Shown one piece after another: positions 1-7,494 of a stretch of 64,000 nt of DNA. The notes beneath the pieces are model-generated. The model worked only from the letters and a program-made list of their open reading frames with translations, ran no database searches and was not told the DNA's origin. Numbering within the stretch: the stretch's first letter is position 1; each line of letters starts with the position of its first letter. Origin of the DNA: Alkalihalobacillus sp. FSL W8-0930 (lineage in GTDB: Bacteria; Bacillota; Bacilli; Bacillales; Bacillaceae_D); assembly GCA_037965595.1 (NCBI GenBank), contig CP150183.1:186001-250000 (forward strand), in the 5' to 3' direction. Made by a program: the position numbers and the translations under genes.

Positions 1-636
1 CATCGCGGGACACCAGTCAAGGTAGTCGCATCCGGACGAACGGATGCAGGCGTCCATGCGGTGGGTCAGGTTATTCATTTTGATAGTTCGATGAATATAC
101 CAGAAGATCGCTGGCCAAAAGCTCTTAATCCATTGCTTCCAGCAGATCTTCGGATTGCAGAAAGTCAGCATGTCACGCAGTCGTTTCACGCAAGATTTAC
201 AACAACAGGTAAACAATACCGTTACAAAGTGGTCACACAGGAAGATGTATTTATGAGAAATCGTGCTACGTATGTACCTGTATCACTTAATCTTGACGCA
301 ATGCGCGAGGCAGCCGAGAGTGTTGTCGGCACCTATGACTTTAGCTCGTTTTGTGCTGCAAATACATCTGTTCAGGATAAGGTTCGTACCGTGACAAGGT
401 GTGAGATCATACAAAATGGGCGCGAGCTAGAGTTTATTCTCGAGGGTAATGGTTTTCTGTACAACATGGTTCGAATTGCTGTTGGGACGCTACTTGAGGT
501 TGGGACAGGCAAGAGAAGCCCAGCTGATATGGAAAGAATTATCGCAGCAGAGGATCGAAGTGCGGCAGGGAAAACTGCACCTGCGGACGGCCTTTATTTA
601 TGGTCTGTAACCTATGCGGAGCCTTTGTTTCAATAG
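1..636 (+). CDS. truA: tRNA pseudouridine(38-40) synthase TruA, 3' part
   Basis: Partial gene: the open frame is already running at base 1, so the N terminus lies outside the window. TruA converts uridines 38-40 of the tRNA anticodon stem to pseudouridine in the cytoplasm. The frame read from base 1 contains SGRTDAGVHA, the family's catalytic aspartate motif, followed by GQVIHF. Downstream the usual RYKV, FSSFCAAN and GNGFLYNMVR blocks are all present. The ATG at 103 and the GTG at 61 are internal codons, not starts. The position just before rplM-rpsI is the standard Bacillus order. No terminator is obvious before the rplM promoter. Confidence 0.97.
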   Translation, partial: HRGTPVKVVASGRTDAGVHAVGQVIHFDSSMNIPEDRWPKALNPLLPADLRIAESQHVTQSFHARFTTTGKQYRYKVVTQEDVFMRNRATYVPVSLNLDAMREAAESVVGTYDFSSFCAANTSVQDKVRTVTRCEIIQNGRELEFILEGNGFLYNMVRIAVGTLLEVGTGKRSPADMERIIAAEDRSAAGKTAPADGLYLWSVTYAEPLFQ

Positions 637-681
637 ACTCAAAAATAATGAAACACCCGGCAGAGTTTTTACAAGATGGTA

Positions 682-710
682 TTGACTTTGCCCGCTGAAT
701 ATTATATGAT
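682..710 (+). promoter_or_regulatory. SigA promoter for rplM-rpsI
   Basis: TTGACT at 682-687 and TATGAT at 705-710 are separated by 17 bases, a close match to the vegetative consensus. They lie 114 bases before the rplM start, which leaves a leader of about 105 nt. Confidence 0.75.
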
Positions 711-714
711 GTTA

Positions 715-805
715 AATGGTAATTCTAAAGACCCACTAGCCCCGGGTTACGGAATGGTAAGTAACCAACATACATTCAATGAACAACGAATAAAGAAAAA
801 TACGT
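715..805 (+). ncRNA. Probable L13 leader region upstream of rplM
   Basis: The transcribed leader of rplM contains a hairpin, GGTTAC (745-750) with GTAACC (761-766), preceded by a GC-rich ACCCACTAGCCCCGG segment. Bacillus rplM genes often carry a short structured L13 leader involved in ribosomal protein autoregulation. Position and a compact hairpin agree, but I could not run a covariance-model match. A small frame that spans it into rplM has no ribosome binding site. Confidence 0.45.
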
Positions 806-823
806 TCTTAGGAGGGACAATCC

Positions 824-1261
824 ATGCGTACAACATATATGGCAAAGCCAGGTCAAGTCGAGCGCAAATGGTATATTATTGATGCAGAAGGACAAACACT
901 TGGTCGTTTGGCTTCTGAAGTAGCATCAATTCTACGTGGTAAAAACAAACCAACTTTCACACCTCACATCGATACAGGTGATTTCGTGATCGTAATCAAT
1001 GCTTCAAAGATCGAACTTACAGGTAACAAACTAAACGGTAAGATCTACTACCGCCACACAAACCACCCAGGTGGTCTTAAGCAAACAACTGCTAACGACA
1101 TGCGTAACAACAAGCCAGAGCGTATGATCGAACTAGCTGTTAAAGGAATGCTTCCGAAAAATACTCTTGGCCGTGCTCAAGGTATGAAGCTTCACGTCTA
1201 TGCAGGTAACGAACACAAACATCAAGCTCAAAAACCAGAAGTTTACACACTTCGCGGTTAA
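824..1261 (+). CDS. rplM: 50S ribosomal protein L13
   Basis: 145 residues, the normal length for bacterial L13, an early-assembling large-subunit protein bound to 23S rRNA. The N terminus [11 protein letters not shown] and the blocks [14 protein letters not shown] and [10 protein letters not shown] are family hallmarks. AGGAGGG at 810-816 sits 7 bases before the ATG. It is co-transcribed with rpsI, which starts 19 bases after its stop. Confidence 0.98.
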   Translation: MRTTYMAKPGQVERKWYIIDAEGQTLGRLASEVASILRGKNKPTFTPHIDTGDFVIVINASKIELTGNKLNGKIYYRHTNHPGGLKQTTANDMRNNKPERMIELAVKGMLPKNTLGRAQGMKLHVYAGNEHKHQAQKPEVYTLRG

Positions 1262-1280
1262 TCGATAGGAGGGTATTACA

Positions 1281-1673
1281 TTGGCTCAAGTACAATATTA
1301 TGGTACAGGTCGCCGCAAGCACTCTACTGCTCGTGTACGCCTTGTTCCCGGTGATGGAAATATCGTAGTAAACGGACGTTCTCTAGATGAGTATTTTGGT
1401 CTTGAAACACTAAAGCTTATCGTTAAACAACCACTTAACGAGATCGACGTAGTAGGACAATATGATGTACACGTAAACGTAGACGGCGGTGGATTCACTG
1501 GTCAAGCTGGTGCAATTCGTCACGGTATCTCTCGTGCACTTCTTAAAGTTGATCCTGACAACCGTCCAGCTCTTAAATCAGCAGGATTCTTAACTCGTGA
1601 CGCACGTATGAAAGAGCGTAAAAAATACGGTCTTAAAGCAGCACGTCGCGCACCTCAGTTCTCAAAACGTTAA
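1281..1673 (+). CDS. rpsI: 30S ribosomal protein S9
   Basis: 130 residues with the S9 signature [14 protein letters not shown] at the N terminus and the basic tail RAPQFSKR, which reaches the ribosomal P site. The start codon is TTG at 1281, set by the ribosome binding site TAGGAGGG at 1266-1273. It is the second gene of the rplM operon and is followed directly by a strong terminator. Confidence 0.98.
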   Translation: MAQVQYYGTGRRKHSTARVRLVPGDGNIVVNGRSLDEYFGLETLKLIVKQPLNEIDVVGQYDVHVNVDGGGFTGQAGAIRHGISRALLKVDPDNRPALKSAGFLTRDARMKERKKYGLKAARRAPQFSKR

Positions 1674-1695
1674 TATACTTGTTATATCAATGTTT

Positions 1696-1730
1696 ACCCT
1701 CTTTGCTCTTTGGAGCAGAGAGGGTTTTTT
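1696..1730 (+). terminator. Terminator of rplM-rpsI
   Basis: ACCCTCTTTGCTC pairs with GAGCAGAGAGGGT around a TTTG loop and is followed by a T run. It is GC-rich and lies 22 bases after the rpsI stop. Confidence 0.9.
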
Positions 1731-1750
1731 GCTTTTATTTCAACGTACTT

Positions 1751-1799
1751 TCAACATGGACTTACATACTTTTAACATCATCCCTACATTCCATTTACA
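1751..1799 (+). promoter_or_regulatory. Array of five PhoP-box-like hexamers
   Basis: TCAACA (1751), CTTACA (1761), TTAACA (1772), CCTACA (1783) and TTTACA (1794) recur every 10, 11, 11 and 11 bases. The Bacillus PhoP box is TT(A/C/T)A(C/T)A in direct repeats spaced by about 5 bases, so the helical phasing fits. The next gene is an acid phosphatase, a natural Pho-regulon member. A possible -10, TATAGT, is at 1816-1821. Confidence 0.72.
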
Positions 1800-1813
1800 T
1801 ATAGTCTCTAAAC

Positions 1814-1843
1814 TTTATAGTGGTTAAAACGATTCACTATAAA
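1814..1843 (+). repeat. Inverted repeat overlapping the putative -10 and next to the ribosome binding site
   Basis: TTTATAGTG at 1814-1822 is the exact complement of CACTATAAA at 1835-1843, with a 12-base spacer. The second arm abuts AGGAG at 1844. It could be a repressor operator or a small mRNA hairpin influencing translation of the phosphatase. Confidence 0.5.
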
Positions 1844-1863
1844 AGGAGAGATCACTAAAAGAT

Positions 1864-4143
1864 ATGAAATCAACTAAAAAAGGATCCGCGCTCTTTCTAC
1901 TTTCTGTTTTAACAATGGGATCGTTTGGTCTTGCTGCTGAGGCCAGCGCTCAACTCGCAAAACCTTCAAAACCACAAGGAACATCGGATGAATGGAAAAC
2001 CGATGCTCCGGAAGAGGAACATGCGTTATCAGCGGTTGATCACGGAGGAAATGCGGCCGATGATCAATTAAAGAATATTGCCGAGACCAACCCTTTTATA
2101 CATATTCTAGATGGGTTTGATCAGGTATGGTCGATGAACCAGCCAGCCTGGAGAGACGGGACTGCTTTAACGGAACCAGGTGAAAATGGTGAGGTTGTAA
2201 GTTACGGGGATGGGCCAACTGTTTATTTTGATGGGTACAAAAATGATGAGACAAAGGTTGTCGCAGATAAGAAAACCTTTGCGAACACTGAAATTAGAGA
2301 TGAAGCTACGTGGGAAGCGAATATTCGATATGTCGAGCAAGTAACGAATGATCGCACACCAGAAGAAGCGTTGGCAGCATATTATGATGATCAACGAGAT
2401 AAGATCTACAGCATGATGGACGGTTTTGGTCCGTTAGCTAATATATATGTTGATATTGTTCAACCAAAAACAATCGTGATCCGTTCAGCTGATGAGATGG
2501 ACAAGCTGTTGGAGGAAGAAACGGCAGAAGATGAATCTCAAGGGATGGGAGCCTGGGAAGGGTCTGAGCTTGAAGATGCAATGGCCTTGATGGACTTAAT
2601 CCGATTTCAGAGCCCATCCTCATCTAATCCTTCCAAGTATTTTTATTCTTCTCCAAGACCATACAGAATGAATTCTAAAGGTGAGGTCATTGAAACGGTC
2701 GACGAGAACGGGTTGCCTGTTTGGACATCAATCGGAAGTGGCGAGAGTGCCGAAGAAGAATTACCTTCTGGTGGTACAAAAGCGACTGGCGAAAGAAATC
2801 ATGAGCAGTATGAAACGAATGTAAGTGTTATACCGGCACTGGAGTATGTGAAGAGAATAGCCGAGGACGGACGAGGAAAAGATGGAGCCTTTCCTAGTGG
2901 ACATACGAGTGCAGCCTATCTATCAACATTTGGTTTTGCCTATGCAACACCAGAACGTTATGCGGAATTTTTAACGAGAGCGGCTCAAATGGGAGAGAAT
3001 CGAATTGTGACTGGAATGCATTCTCCTCTTGATGTCATTGGAGGAAGAATACAATCGACTGCTATGACTGCATATGCCTATAATCTAGATGAAAATCGAG
3101 ATATTTTAGATAAAGCCTATCAAAATACAGGCGATGTATTCGGTGCATTAGCTGAAGAACAGGATATGAGCTTATATGAATTTGCTCATACCGTTACAGG
3201 AGATTATACATTTGAAAATGCATATGATGAAAAGGCATGGGAAGATCATGAAGCCAATAAAGCATTCTACCGTGAGAAGCTAACATACGGGTTACCTCAA
3301 ACAGGCACAAAAGGATTAGATCCTGTTGTACCTAAAGGGGCAGAAGTTTTGCTTGAAACACGTCAGCCCTATTTAGATGATCAACAACGTAGAGAAGTGT
3401 TGTATACAACAGAGATTGATTCTGGCTATCCAGTACTCGATGAATCCTATGGATGGGGACGAATCGATTTGGTGACAGCATCCGATGGTTATGGTGCATT
3501 TCTCGGCAACGTGACGGTAGACATGGATGCAGCAAAAGGAAGGTTCCATGCGCAGGATTGGTGGAGAAATAACATCACTGGCGACGGGATGCTCACGAAA
3601 CAAGGAACCGGAACCCTCACATTAACAGGAGACAACAGCTACGCAGGAGGAACACTGCTGCAAGGAGGAACACTCGAAGCTACATCTGAAACAGCTTTTG
3701 GTACGGGCGACCTTTATGTTGAGGATGGTACGGTTTTAGTGAATGGAGAGAAGCCTCTACATGTAACGGGCAACGTAACGATGGAAGCTGGAAACTTAGA
3801 AATCGTAATGAACAATGACAAAACGTCACTTACTGTAGATGAAGTGTTATACCTTGATGGTGGAGATCTAAAACTCGACCTATCTAATTATGAAGCAGGC
3901 CAGGATACTAAGGTCACATTAATGACTGCAGATAAAGTGGAAGGTACCTTTGATCAAGTGATGGCACCTGGATATAGCGTGACTGTAACGTATGAAGAAG
4001 ATCGAGTGATTGCTCATCTAGTAGCAGACGATAGTAACAAACTACCGGATACGGCTACGTTCATTCCAACGTTCCTGTTAGTAGGAGTATTGATGACATT
4101 AAGCGGTGGAGTTTTACTTTTTACAAGAAGAAGAACAGCTTAA
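1864..4143 (+). CDS. Secreted, sortase-anchored PAP2-family acid phosphatase with autotransporter-like beta repeats
   Basis: 759 residues. A signal peptide covers about residues 1-29 (cleavage near AEASA). The vanadium-haloperoxidase/class A acid phosphatase signature is complete: K258-x6-R265-P266, P344-S-G-H347, and R380-x5-H386-x3-D390, so the enzyme should be active. Residues about 580-620 hold a passenger repeat of the autotransporter-associated type (QGTGTLTLTGDNSYAGG, LLQGGTLEAT). The C terminus has LPDTA, a hydrophobic stretch and RRR, which is a sortase anchor of the LPXTA type used by class D sortases. It probably releases phosphate from organic esters at the cell wall. Upstream PhoP-like boxes suggest induction by phosphate starvation. 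The gene stands alone with its own terminator, between rpsI and genes that are not normally its neighbours, so it looks like an accessory insertion. No sortase gene is in this window. Confidence 0.88.
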   Translation: MKSTKKGSALFLLSVLTMGSFGLAAEASAQLAKPSKPQGTSDEWKTDAPEEEHALSAVDHGGNAADDQLKNIAETNPFIHILDGFDQVWSMNQPAWRDGTALTEPGENGEVVSYGDGPTVYFDGYKNDETKVVADKKTFANTEIRDEATWEANIRYVEQVTNDRTPEEALAAYYDDQRDKIYSMMDGFGPLANIYVDIVQPKTIVIRSADEMDKLLEEETAEDESQGMGAWEGSELEDAMALMDLIRFQSPSSSNPSKYFYSSPRPYRMNSKGEVIETVDENGLPVWTSIGSGESAEEELPSGGTKATGERNHEQYETNVSVIPALEYVKRIAEDGRGKDGAFPSGHTSAAYLSTFGFAYATPERYAEFLTRAAQMGENRIVTGMHSPLDVIGGRIQSTAMTAYAYNLDENRDILDKAYQNTGDVFGALAEEQDMSLYEFAHTVTGDYTFENAYDEKAWEDHEANKAFYREKLTYGLPQTGTKGLDPVVPKGAEVLLETRQPYLDDQQRREVLYTTEIDSGYPVLDESYGWGRIDLVTASDGYGAFLGNVTVDMDAAKGRFHAQDWWRNNITGDGMLTKQGTGTLTLTGDNSYAGGTLLQGGTLEATSETAFGTGDLYVEDGTVLVNGEKPLHVTGNVTMEAGNLEIVMNNDKTSLTVDEVLYLDGGDLKLDLSNYEAGQDTKVTLMTADKVEGTFDQVMAPGYSVTVTYEEDRVIAHLVADDSNKLPDTATFIPTFLLVGVLMTLSGGVLLFTRRRTA

Positions 4144-4153
4144 TGGTTTAACT

Positions 4154-4185
4154 TAAAGCATCGGTCTTGTGCCGGTGCTTTTTTC
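4154..4185 (+). terminator. Terminator after the phosphatase gene
   Basis: AAGCATCGG pairs with CCGGTGCTT (one G-T pair), then TTTTTT. It starts 11 bases after the stop codon. Confidence 0.8.
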
Positions 4186-4236
4186 TAATATGATTCTTGT
4201 TATAATAATGTGAAAAGAAGTGAGGAGTTGTTCTAA

Positions 4237-4869
4237 ATGGAAGCAAAAGCCATTCTATCTCAGATTAATCACACGACAAAGCTTGGCGAGCTACGAAAGA
4301 TGGCCAAGGACATAAAAAAAGACCATGAATTAGCGTTGGAGCTGTGGGCATCTGGAGAAATTTCAGCCAGACTGTTAGCTATTTTAATTATGGACAAAAA
4401 GCTCCTTTCACAGGACGTGCTTAATCAGCTTGATCTGGATATGCAGACTCATCCAATAGATGAACGAAATCAGTTAGTGGATTGGTTAATGGCGAATCAG
4501 CTTTCAAAAGATAAGAAAACGATCGCATTGATGGAATCGTGGGAGCACAGTCCTTCCGCTCTTCAAAGGAGGATCTTCTGGTATTATCAGGCTCGTTTAA
4601 GATGGATGGGTAAGACGCCGCCGGATAATACGGAATACCTACTTTCTGCCATTGAAACGAATATGGCAGAGGAAGAGCCGGAAGTGCAATGGGCGATGAA
4701 TTTCACTGCAGGTTGGATCGGCATCTATGATGAATCGTACCGAGAGCGGTGTATAAGAATTGGCGAACGAACGGGTCTTTATAAAGGTGAAATGGTTTCA
4801 AAAGGATGTACGCCTAATTATTTGCCGGAGTTTATATCAATAGAAGTGGACAAACGAATGAATAAATGA
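4237..4869 (+). CDS. AlkD-like DNA alkylation repair/HEAT-repeat protein
   Basis: 210 residues, almost all helical, with repeated helix pairs and the conserved core ALQRRIFWYYQARLRWMG followed by EVQWAMNFTAGWIG. That pattern is typical of the HEAT-repeat AlkD superfamily (DNA alkylation repair enzymes that remove N3/N7-alkylated bases). Family assignment is by recognised pattern. The usual AlkD catalytic Trp/Asp positions cannot be assigned with certainty, so it may be a non-catalytic relative. GAGGAG lies about 10 bases before the ATG. It is a single-gene unit with its own terminator. Confidence 0.7.
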   Translation: MEAKAILSQINHTTKLGELRKMAKDIKKDHELALELWASGEISARLLAILIMDKKLLSQDVLNQLDLDMQTHPIDERNQLVDWLMANQLSKDKKTIALMESWEHSPSALQRRIFWYYQARLRWMGKTPPDNTEYLLSAIETNMAEEEPEVQWAMNFTAGWIGIYDESYRERCIRIGERTGLYKGEMVSKGCTPNYLPEFISIEVDKRMNK

Positions 4870-4882
4870 CGTGCACGAAAAA

Positions 4883-4916
4883 CCTCTTTGCATGTTAGAG
4901 CAGGGAGGATTTTTTG
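4883..4916 (+). terminator. Terminator after the AlkD-like gene
   Basis: CCTCTTTGC and GCAGGGAGG form a nine-pair stem (two G-T pairs) followed by ATTTTTT. Confidence 0.75.
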
Positions 4917-4944
4917 AATGTCATAAAAAAACTTTCTAAAGAAA

Positions 4945-4970
4945 TGAACGATTCCTCCAAGCTATTCGTA
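4945..4970 (+). promoter_or_regulatory. SigY-type autoregulatory promoter (PY1)
   Basis: TGAACG at 4945-4950 and CGTA at 4967-4970 are 16 bases apart and lie 35 bases before sigY. The whole element, including CTATTCGTATTA, recurs at 6328-6353 before yxlE. TGAACG with a CGT-type -10 is the known B. subtilis SigY promoter style. Confidence 0.75.
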
Positions 4971-5005
4971 TTACAACTAGACTATGATCGTATGGAGTAG
5001 ATCTC

Positions 5006-5536
5006 ATGGATGAAAAGGACTTGATCCAAAAGGCGAAAAAGGGAGATTCATTAGCACTTTCAACCTTGTTGCAGCAAAACTATTCGTTTCTTTTAAAGTA
5101 TTTAATAAAGGTCACCCTTCATCCACAAATGGCCGAGGATTTAACACAGGAAACAATGATGAAGAGTGTGGAGAAGATTCACCTCTATAACGGTGACTCG
5201 AAGTTCTCTTCCTGGCTCATCACCATCGCATCAAACCTTTTTATTGATCTCAAACGAAGGAAAAAGCGTGAGAGACAATGGCTTGAGCAGGAGCAGGCGC
5301 TCAGGCAGATGAAATGGAATGTAGCGAACCGAAATGACGAGTGGGAGGATGTTCTTGATGTTCTTGCCGAGCTTAGCGTAGAGATCCGTATGCCGATTGT
5401 GCTAAAGCATTATTATGGGTATTCCTATGAAGAGATTGGGAAGATGATGGGTATTGCCGAGGGAACGGTAAAATCGAGAGTGTCAAATGGGTTAAAGCGT
5501 GTGCGAAAGGAGTTGGATCGTCTTGAAGGAGTATGA
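5006..5536 (+). CDS. sigY: ECF RNA polymerase sigma factor SigY
   Basis: 176 residues with sigma region 2 (AEDLTQETMMKSVEKI, WLITIASNLFIDLKRRKKR) and region 4 (LKHYYGYSYEEIGKMMGIAEGTVKSRV), the usual group IV size. It is identified as SigY from the gene order: the following genes match yxlC, yxlD, yxlE, yxlF and yxlG of B. subtilis in size and type. SigY mainly activates its own operon, and a SigY-type promoter lies just upstream. It overlaps yxlC by 14 bases if the TTG start of yxlC is used, which indicates coupled translation. Confidence 0.9.
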   Translation: MDEKDLIQKAKKGDSLALSTLLQQNYSFLLKYLIKVTLHPQMAEDLTQETMMKSVEKIHLYNGDSKFSSWLITIASNLFIDLKRRKKRERQWLEQEQALRQMKWNVANRNDEWEDVLDVLAELSVEIRMPIVLKHYYGYSYEEIGKMMGIAEGTVKSRVSNGLKRVRKELDRLEGV

Positions 5537-5846
5537 TGGCCAGAATGAAGAGGCTAAGACAGCAAAGCAAATAAGTGATGGCCTAGAAAAAATAGATCAG
5601 TGGCAAACCATTTCCACACCAAATCTTCAGTGGTTTCAGCAACAAGTAGAACTCGAGAAGAAAAAAGTACAGAAGAAGCGATGGAAAGAGCTGCTCGTCT
5701 TTATCTTTGTTTCGATTTTTATCCTGTCTATAGGGATGGCCATTGTGTATCGTGAACCGATCGTCTTTCTGTATGTGCAGCTGATTGGATTGATTCTCTT
5801 ACCGATTGCTCTGTATAAGCCAAGAAGGAAGGTTCGTCACGAATGA
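5523..5846 (+). CDS. yxlC: YxlC-like regulator of SigY, membrane protein
   Basis: 107 residues from TTG 5523, chosen because AAAGGAG at 5506-5512 sits 10 bases before it; an upstream GTG at 5499 has no such site. The soluble N-terminal part (EKIDQWQT...TPNLQWFQQQV) is followed by two membrane helices near residues 55-75 and 80-97. In B. subtilis YxlC and YxlD together hold SigY inactive, so this is probably half of the anti-sigma unit. It overlaps sigY at its start and yxlD at its end (ATGA). Confidence 0.75.
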   Translation: MKEYDGQNEEAKTAKQISDGLEKIDQWQTISTPNLQWFQQQVELEKKKVQKKRWKELLVFIFVSIFILSIGMAIVYREPIVFLYVQLIGLILLPIALYKPRRKVRHE

Positions 5847-6064
5847 ATACAAATGAATTAAGTAGCATCCCACCATGGTTAGCCATTCTTATCGCACTCA
5901 CTCTTATCTGCCAAGGATCCTGGATGTTTTGGGATGCAAGGAAGAGAGGTCACAATGCATGGTTATGGGGATTTTTAGGCCTGATTCAATTTCCGACGTA
6001 TCTTGTGATTTATCTTATTTTTGTACGGAAGCTATTTAAAAGACATAGGCTGGGAAATAAATAA
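5843..6064 (+). CDS. yxlD: YxlD-like membrane anti-SigY protein
   Basis: 73 residues with two membrane helices (PPWLAILIALTLICQGSWMFW and LWGFLGLIQFPTYLVIYLIF), the layout of the PLD-nuclease N-terminal type peptide YxlD. It is translationally coupled to yxlC by a four-base ATGA overlap. In B. subtilis it is the main negative regulator of SigY. Here it is the last gene before a terminator-like hairpin and a repeat element, which separate it from yxlE. Confidence 0.78.
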   Translation: MNTNELSSIPPWLAILIALTLICQGSWMFWDARKRGHNAWLWGFLGLIQFPTYLVIYLIFVRKLFKRHRLGNK

Positions 6065-6074
6065 TAGACAGCCA

Positions 6075-6117
6075 GAAAAAAGCGGATGATTCGATCAATG
6101 AATCATTCGCTTTTTGT
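6075..6117 (+). terminator. Hairpin terminator after yxlD
   Basis: AAAGCGGATGATTC pairs with GAATCATTCGCTTT around GATCAAT, followed by TTTGTTTTTT. The same GATGATTC...GAATCAT core flanks the second repeat copy at 13212-13251. Confidence 0.8.
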
Positions 6118-6120
6118 TTT

Positions 6121-6254
6121 TTATCAAAACGAGCGGAAGGGGAACCTGAGACTCCTATGGAAAAAGTACGTGGTGAAGACCCTGTAGCGGCGGTTTTCCG
6201 CGGAAGGGGCTGAGGCCGTACCCATGGAAAGCGAGGGATTCCCTGGGAGCGGAT
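6121..6254 (+). repeat. Dispersed about 130-bp repeat, copy A
   Basis: This non-coding block matches copy B (13071-13205, opposite strand) at roughly four bases in five. The best-kept stretch is GCGGAAGGGGCTGAGGCCGT, and others are GTGGTGAAGAC, CTGTAGCGGCG and GAGGGATT. It recalls the abundant GACTCCT/GCGGAA-type repeats of Bacillaceae chromosomes (from memory, not searched). It lies inside the sigY operon, between yxlD and yxlE. Confidence 0.85.
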
Positions 6255-6327
6255 CGATTACTGTGTTGAATTTTTATTAAATGATATGTGATTTACTTTT
6301 TTGTTTCATCCTCTTTTTTGTTGCTTG

Positions 6328-6353
6328 TGAACGATCCTCCTGACCTATTCGTA
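6328..6353 (+). promoter_or_regulatory. Second SigY-type promoter (PY2) before yxlE
   Basis: TGAACG at 6328-6333 and CGTA at 6350-6353 have the same 16-base spacer as PY1. Surrounding bases (GATCCTCC, CTATTCGTATTA) also match PY1. It lies 33 bases before yxlE. Confidence 0.72.
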
Positions 6354-6385
6354 TTAAAGGTAACAAAACAAGATGGAGGGATGAC

Positions 6386-6589
6386 ATGAATGAGCTATTG
6401 AATGGAGTACCATGGGGAGCGATTGTACCAATCATCGCCTTACAATTTGTGTTGATGATCATTGCACTCGTGTCATGTAGTAAAGAAGAGAACACAAACG
6501 GACCCAAATGGATATGGATTTTAGTTATTATTTTCGTTAACCTGCTCGGTCCTGTCCTTTATTTTGTGATGGGGAGGAGATCAGAGTAA
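6386..6589 (+). CDS. yxlE: YxlE-like small membrane protein
   Basis: 67 residues with two membrane segments and the PLD-nuclease N-terminal-type sequence GPKWIWILVIIFVNLLGPVLYFV. The ribosome binding site TGGAGGG lies 7 bases before the ATG. It ends one base into the start of yxlF. In B. subtilis it is a minor negative regulator of the SigY system. Here it begins a second transcription unit behind its own SigY-type promoter. Confidence 0.78.
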   Translation: MNELLNGVPWGAIVPIIALQFVLMIIALVSCSKEENTNGPKWIWILVIIFVNLLGPVLYFVMGRRSE

Positions 6590-7494
6590 TGGAATTAATG
6601 AGGATAAGAGATCTGACAAAAAGCTTTGGACGTATGGATGCGGTGAAAGGGATTGATTTTAAGCTTGAAGAAGGCAAATGTGTCTCCCTACTTGGTCCAA
6701 ACGGGGCAGGGAAAACAACAACGTTAAAAATGTTATCAGGACTGCTCGCACCAACAGCAGGCAGTATTACATTTAAAGGAGAACGGGTCTCTGATGTGAG
6801 ACCGTTTATTGGCTACTTACCTCAATACCCTACGTTTTTCCCGTGGATGACTGGGAAGGAGTTTCTAGTATTTGCAGGTCAGTTAGCTAAGTTAAACCGA
6901 AAAGAAGCAGAAAAGAGAAGTGCTGAGTTACTTGAACGAGTTGGACTCACTCATGCGATGAAACGAAGAATTGGAGGATATTCGGGAGGAATGAAGCAGC
7001 GACTTGGCTTAGCGCAGGCACTGATCCATCGTCCAAGCTTACTCATCTTAGATGAACCTGTTTCAGCTCTTGATCCACTCGGAAGGCGTGAGGTGTTAGA
7101 CATGATGAGAGAGATTAAGAAGGAGACAACCATCCTCTTCTCTACTCATGTTCTTCATGATGCAGAAGAAATTAGCGATCATATTTTAATTATGCATGAT
7201 GGAGACATTGCGATATCAGGAGAATTACGTGAGGTTATGAATTCGCACCGGCAGCCAATGATCGAGATTGAATTTGAATCTCAAGAATCAGAGTGGCTGA
7301 CACGTATTGGAGAATATAGCTTTGTGTCTGAGGTGAATAGCCAGGGAAACACAGCGAACATTCTCTTGAACGACCTAATAAAAGGAAAGCAGATCTTACT
7401 CAAAGACATTGTGGAGCAAAATCTTCCAGTTCTTAAATTCGAATTAGCTCACACGACACTCGAGGATCTGTTTATGAAAGTGGTGAAGGCATGA
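6589..7494 (+). CDS. yxlF: ABC transporter ATP-binding protein YxlF
   Basis: 301 residues with Walker A GPNGAGKTT, Q-loop YLPQYP, signature YSGGMKQRLGLAQAL, Walker B LLILDEPVSALDP and switch histidine FSTHVL. A C-terminal extension of about 80 residues follows, as in ABC-2 exporters. It forms an exporter with YxlG, the next gene, with ATGA overlap. The substrate is unknown. It belongs to the SigY operon and is probably induced with SigY. Confidence 0.9.
   Translation: MELMRIRDLTKSFGRMDAVKGIDFKLEEGKCVSLLGPNGAGKTTTLKMLSGLLAPTAGSITFKGERVSDVRPFIGYLPQYPTFFPWMTGKEFLVFAGQLAKLNRKEAEKRSAELLERVGLTHAMKRRIGGYSGGMKQRLGLAQALIHRPSLLILDEPVSALDPLGRREVLDMMREIKKETTILFSTHVLHDAEEISDHILIMHDGDIAISGELREVMNSHRQPMIEIEFESQESEWLTRIGEYSFVSEVNSQGNTANILLNDLIKGKQILLKDIVEQNLPVLKFELAHTTLEDLFMKVVKA

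Noticed and set aside
676-882. 68-codon frame before and into rplM
   Set aside because: No ribosome binding site, overlaps the promoter and leader of rplM and its first codons in another frame.
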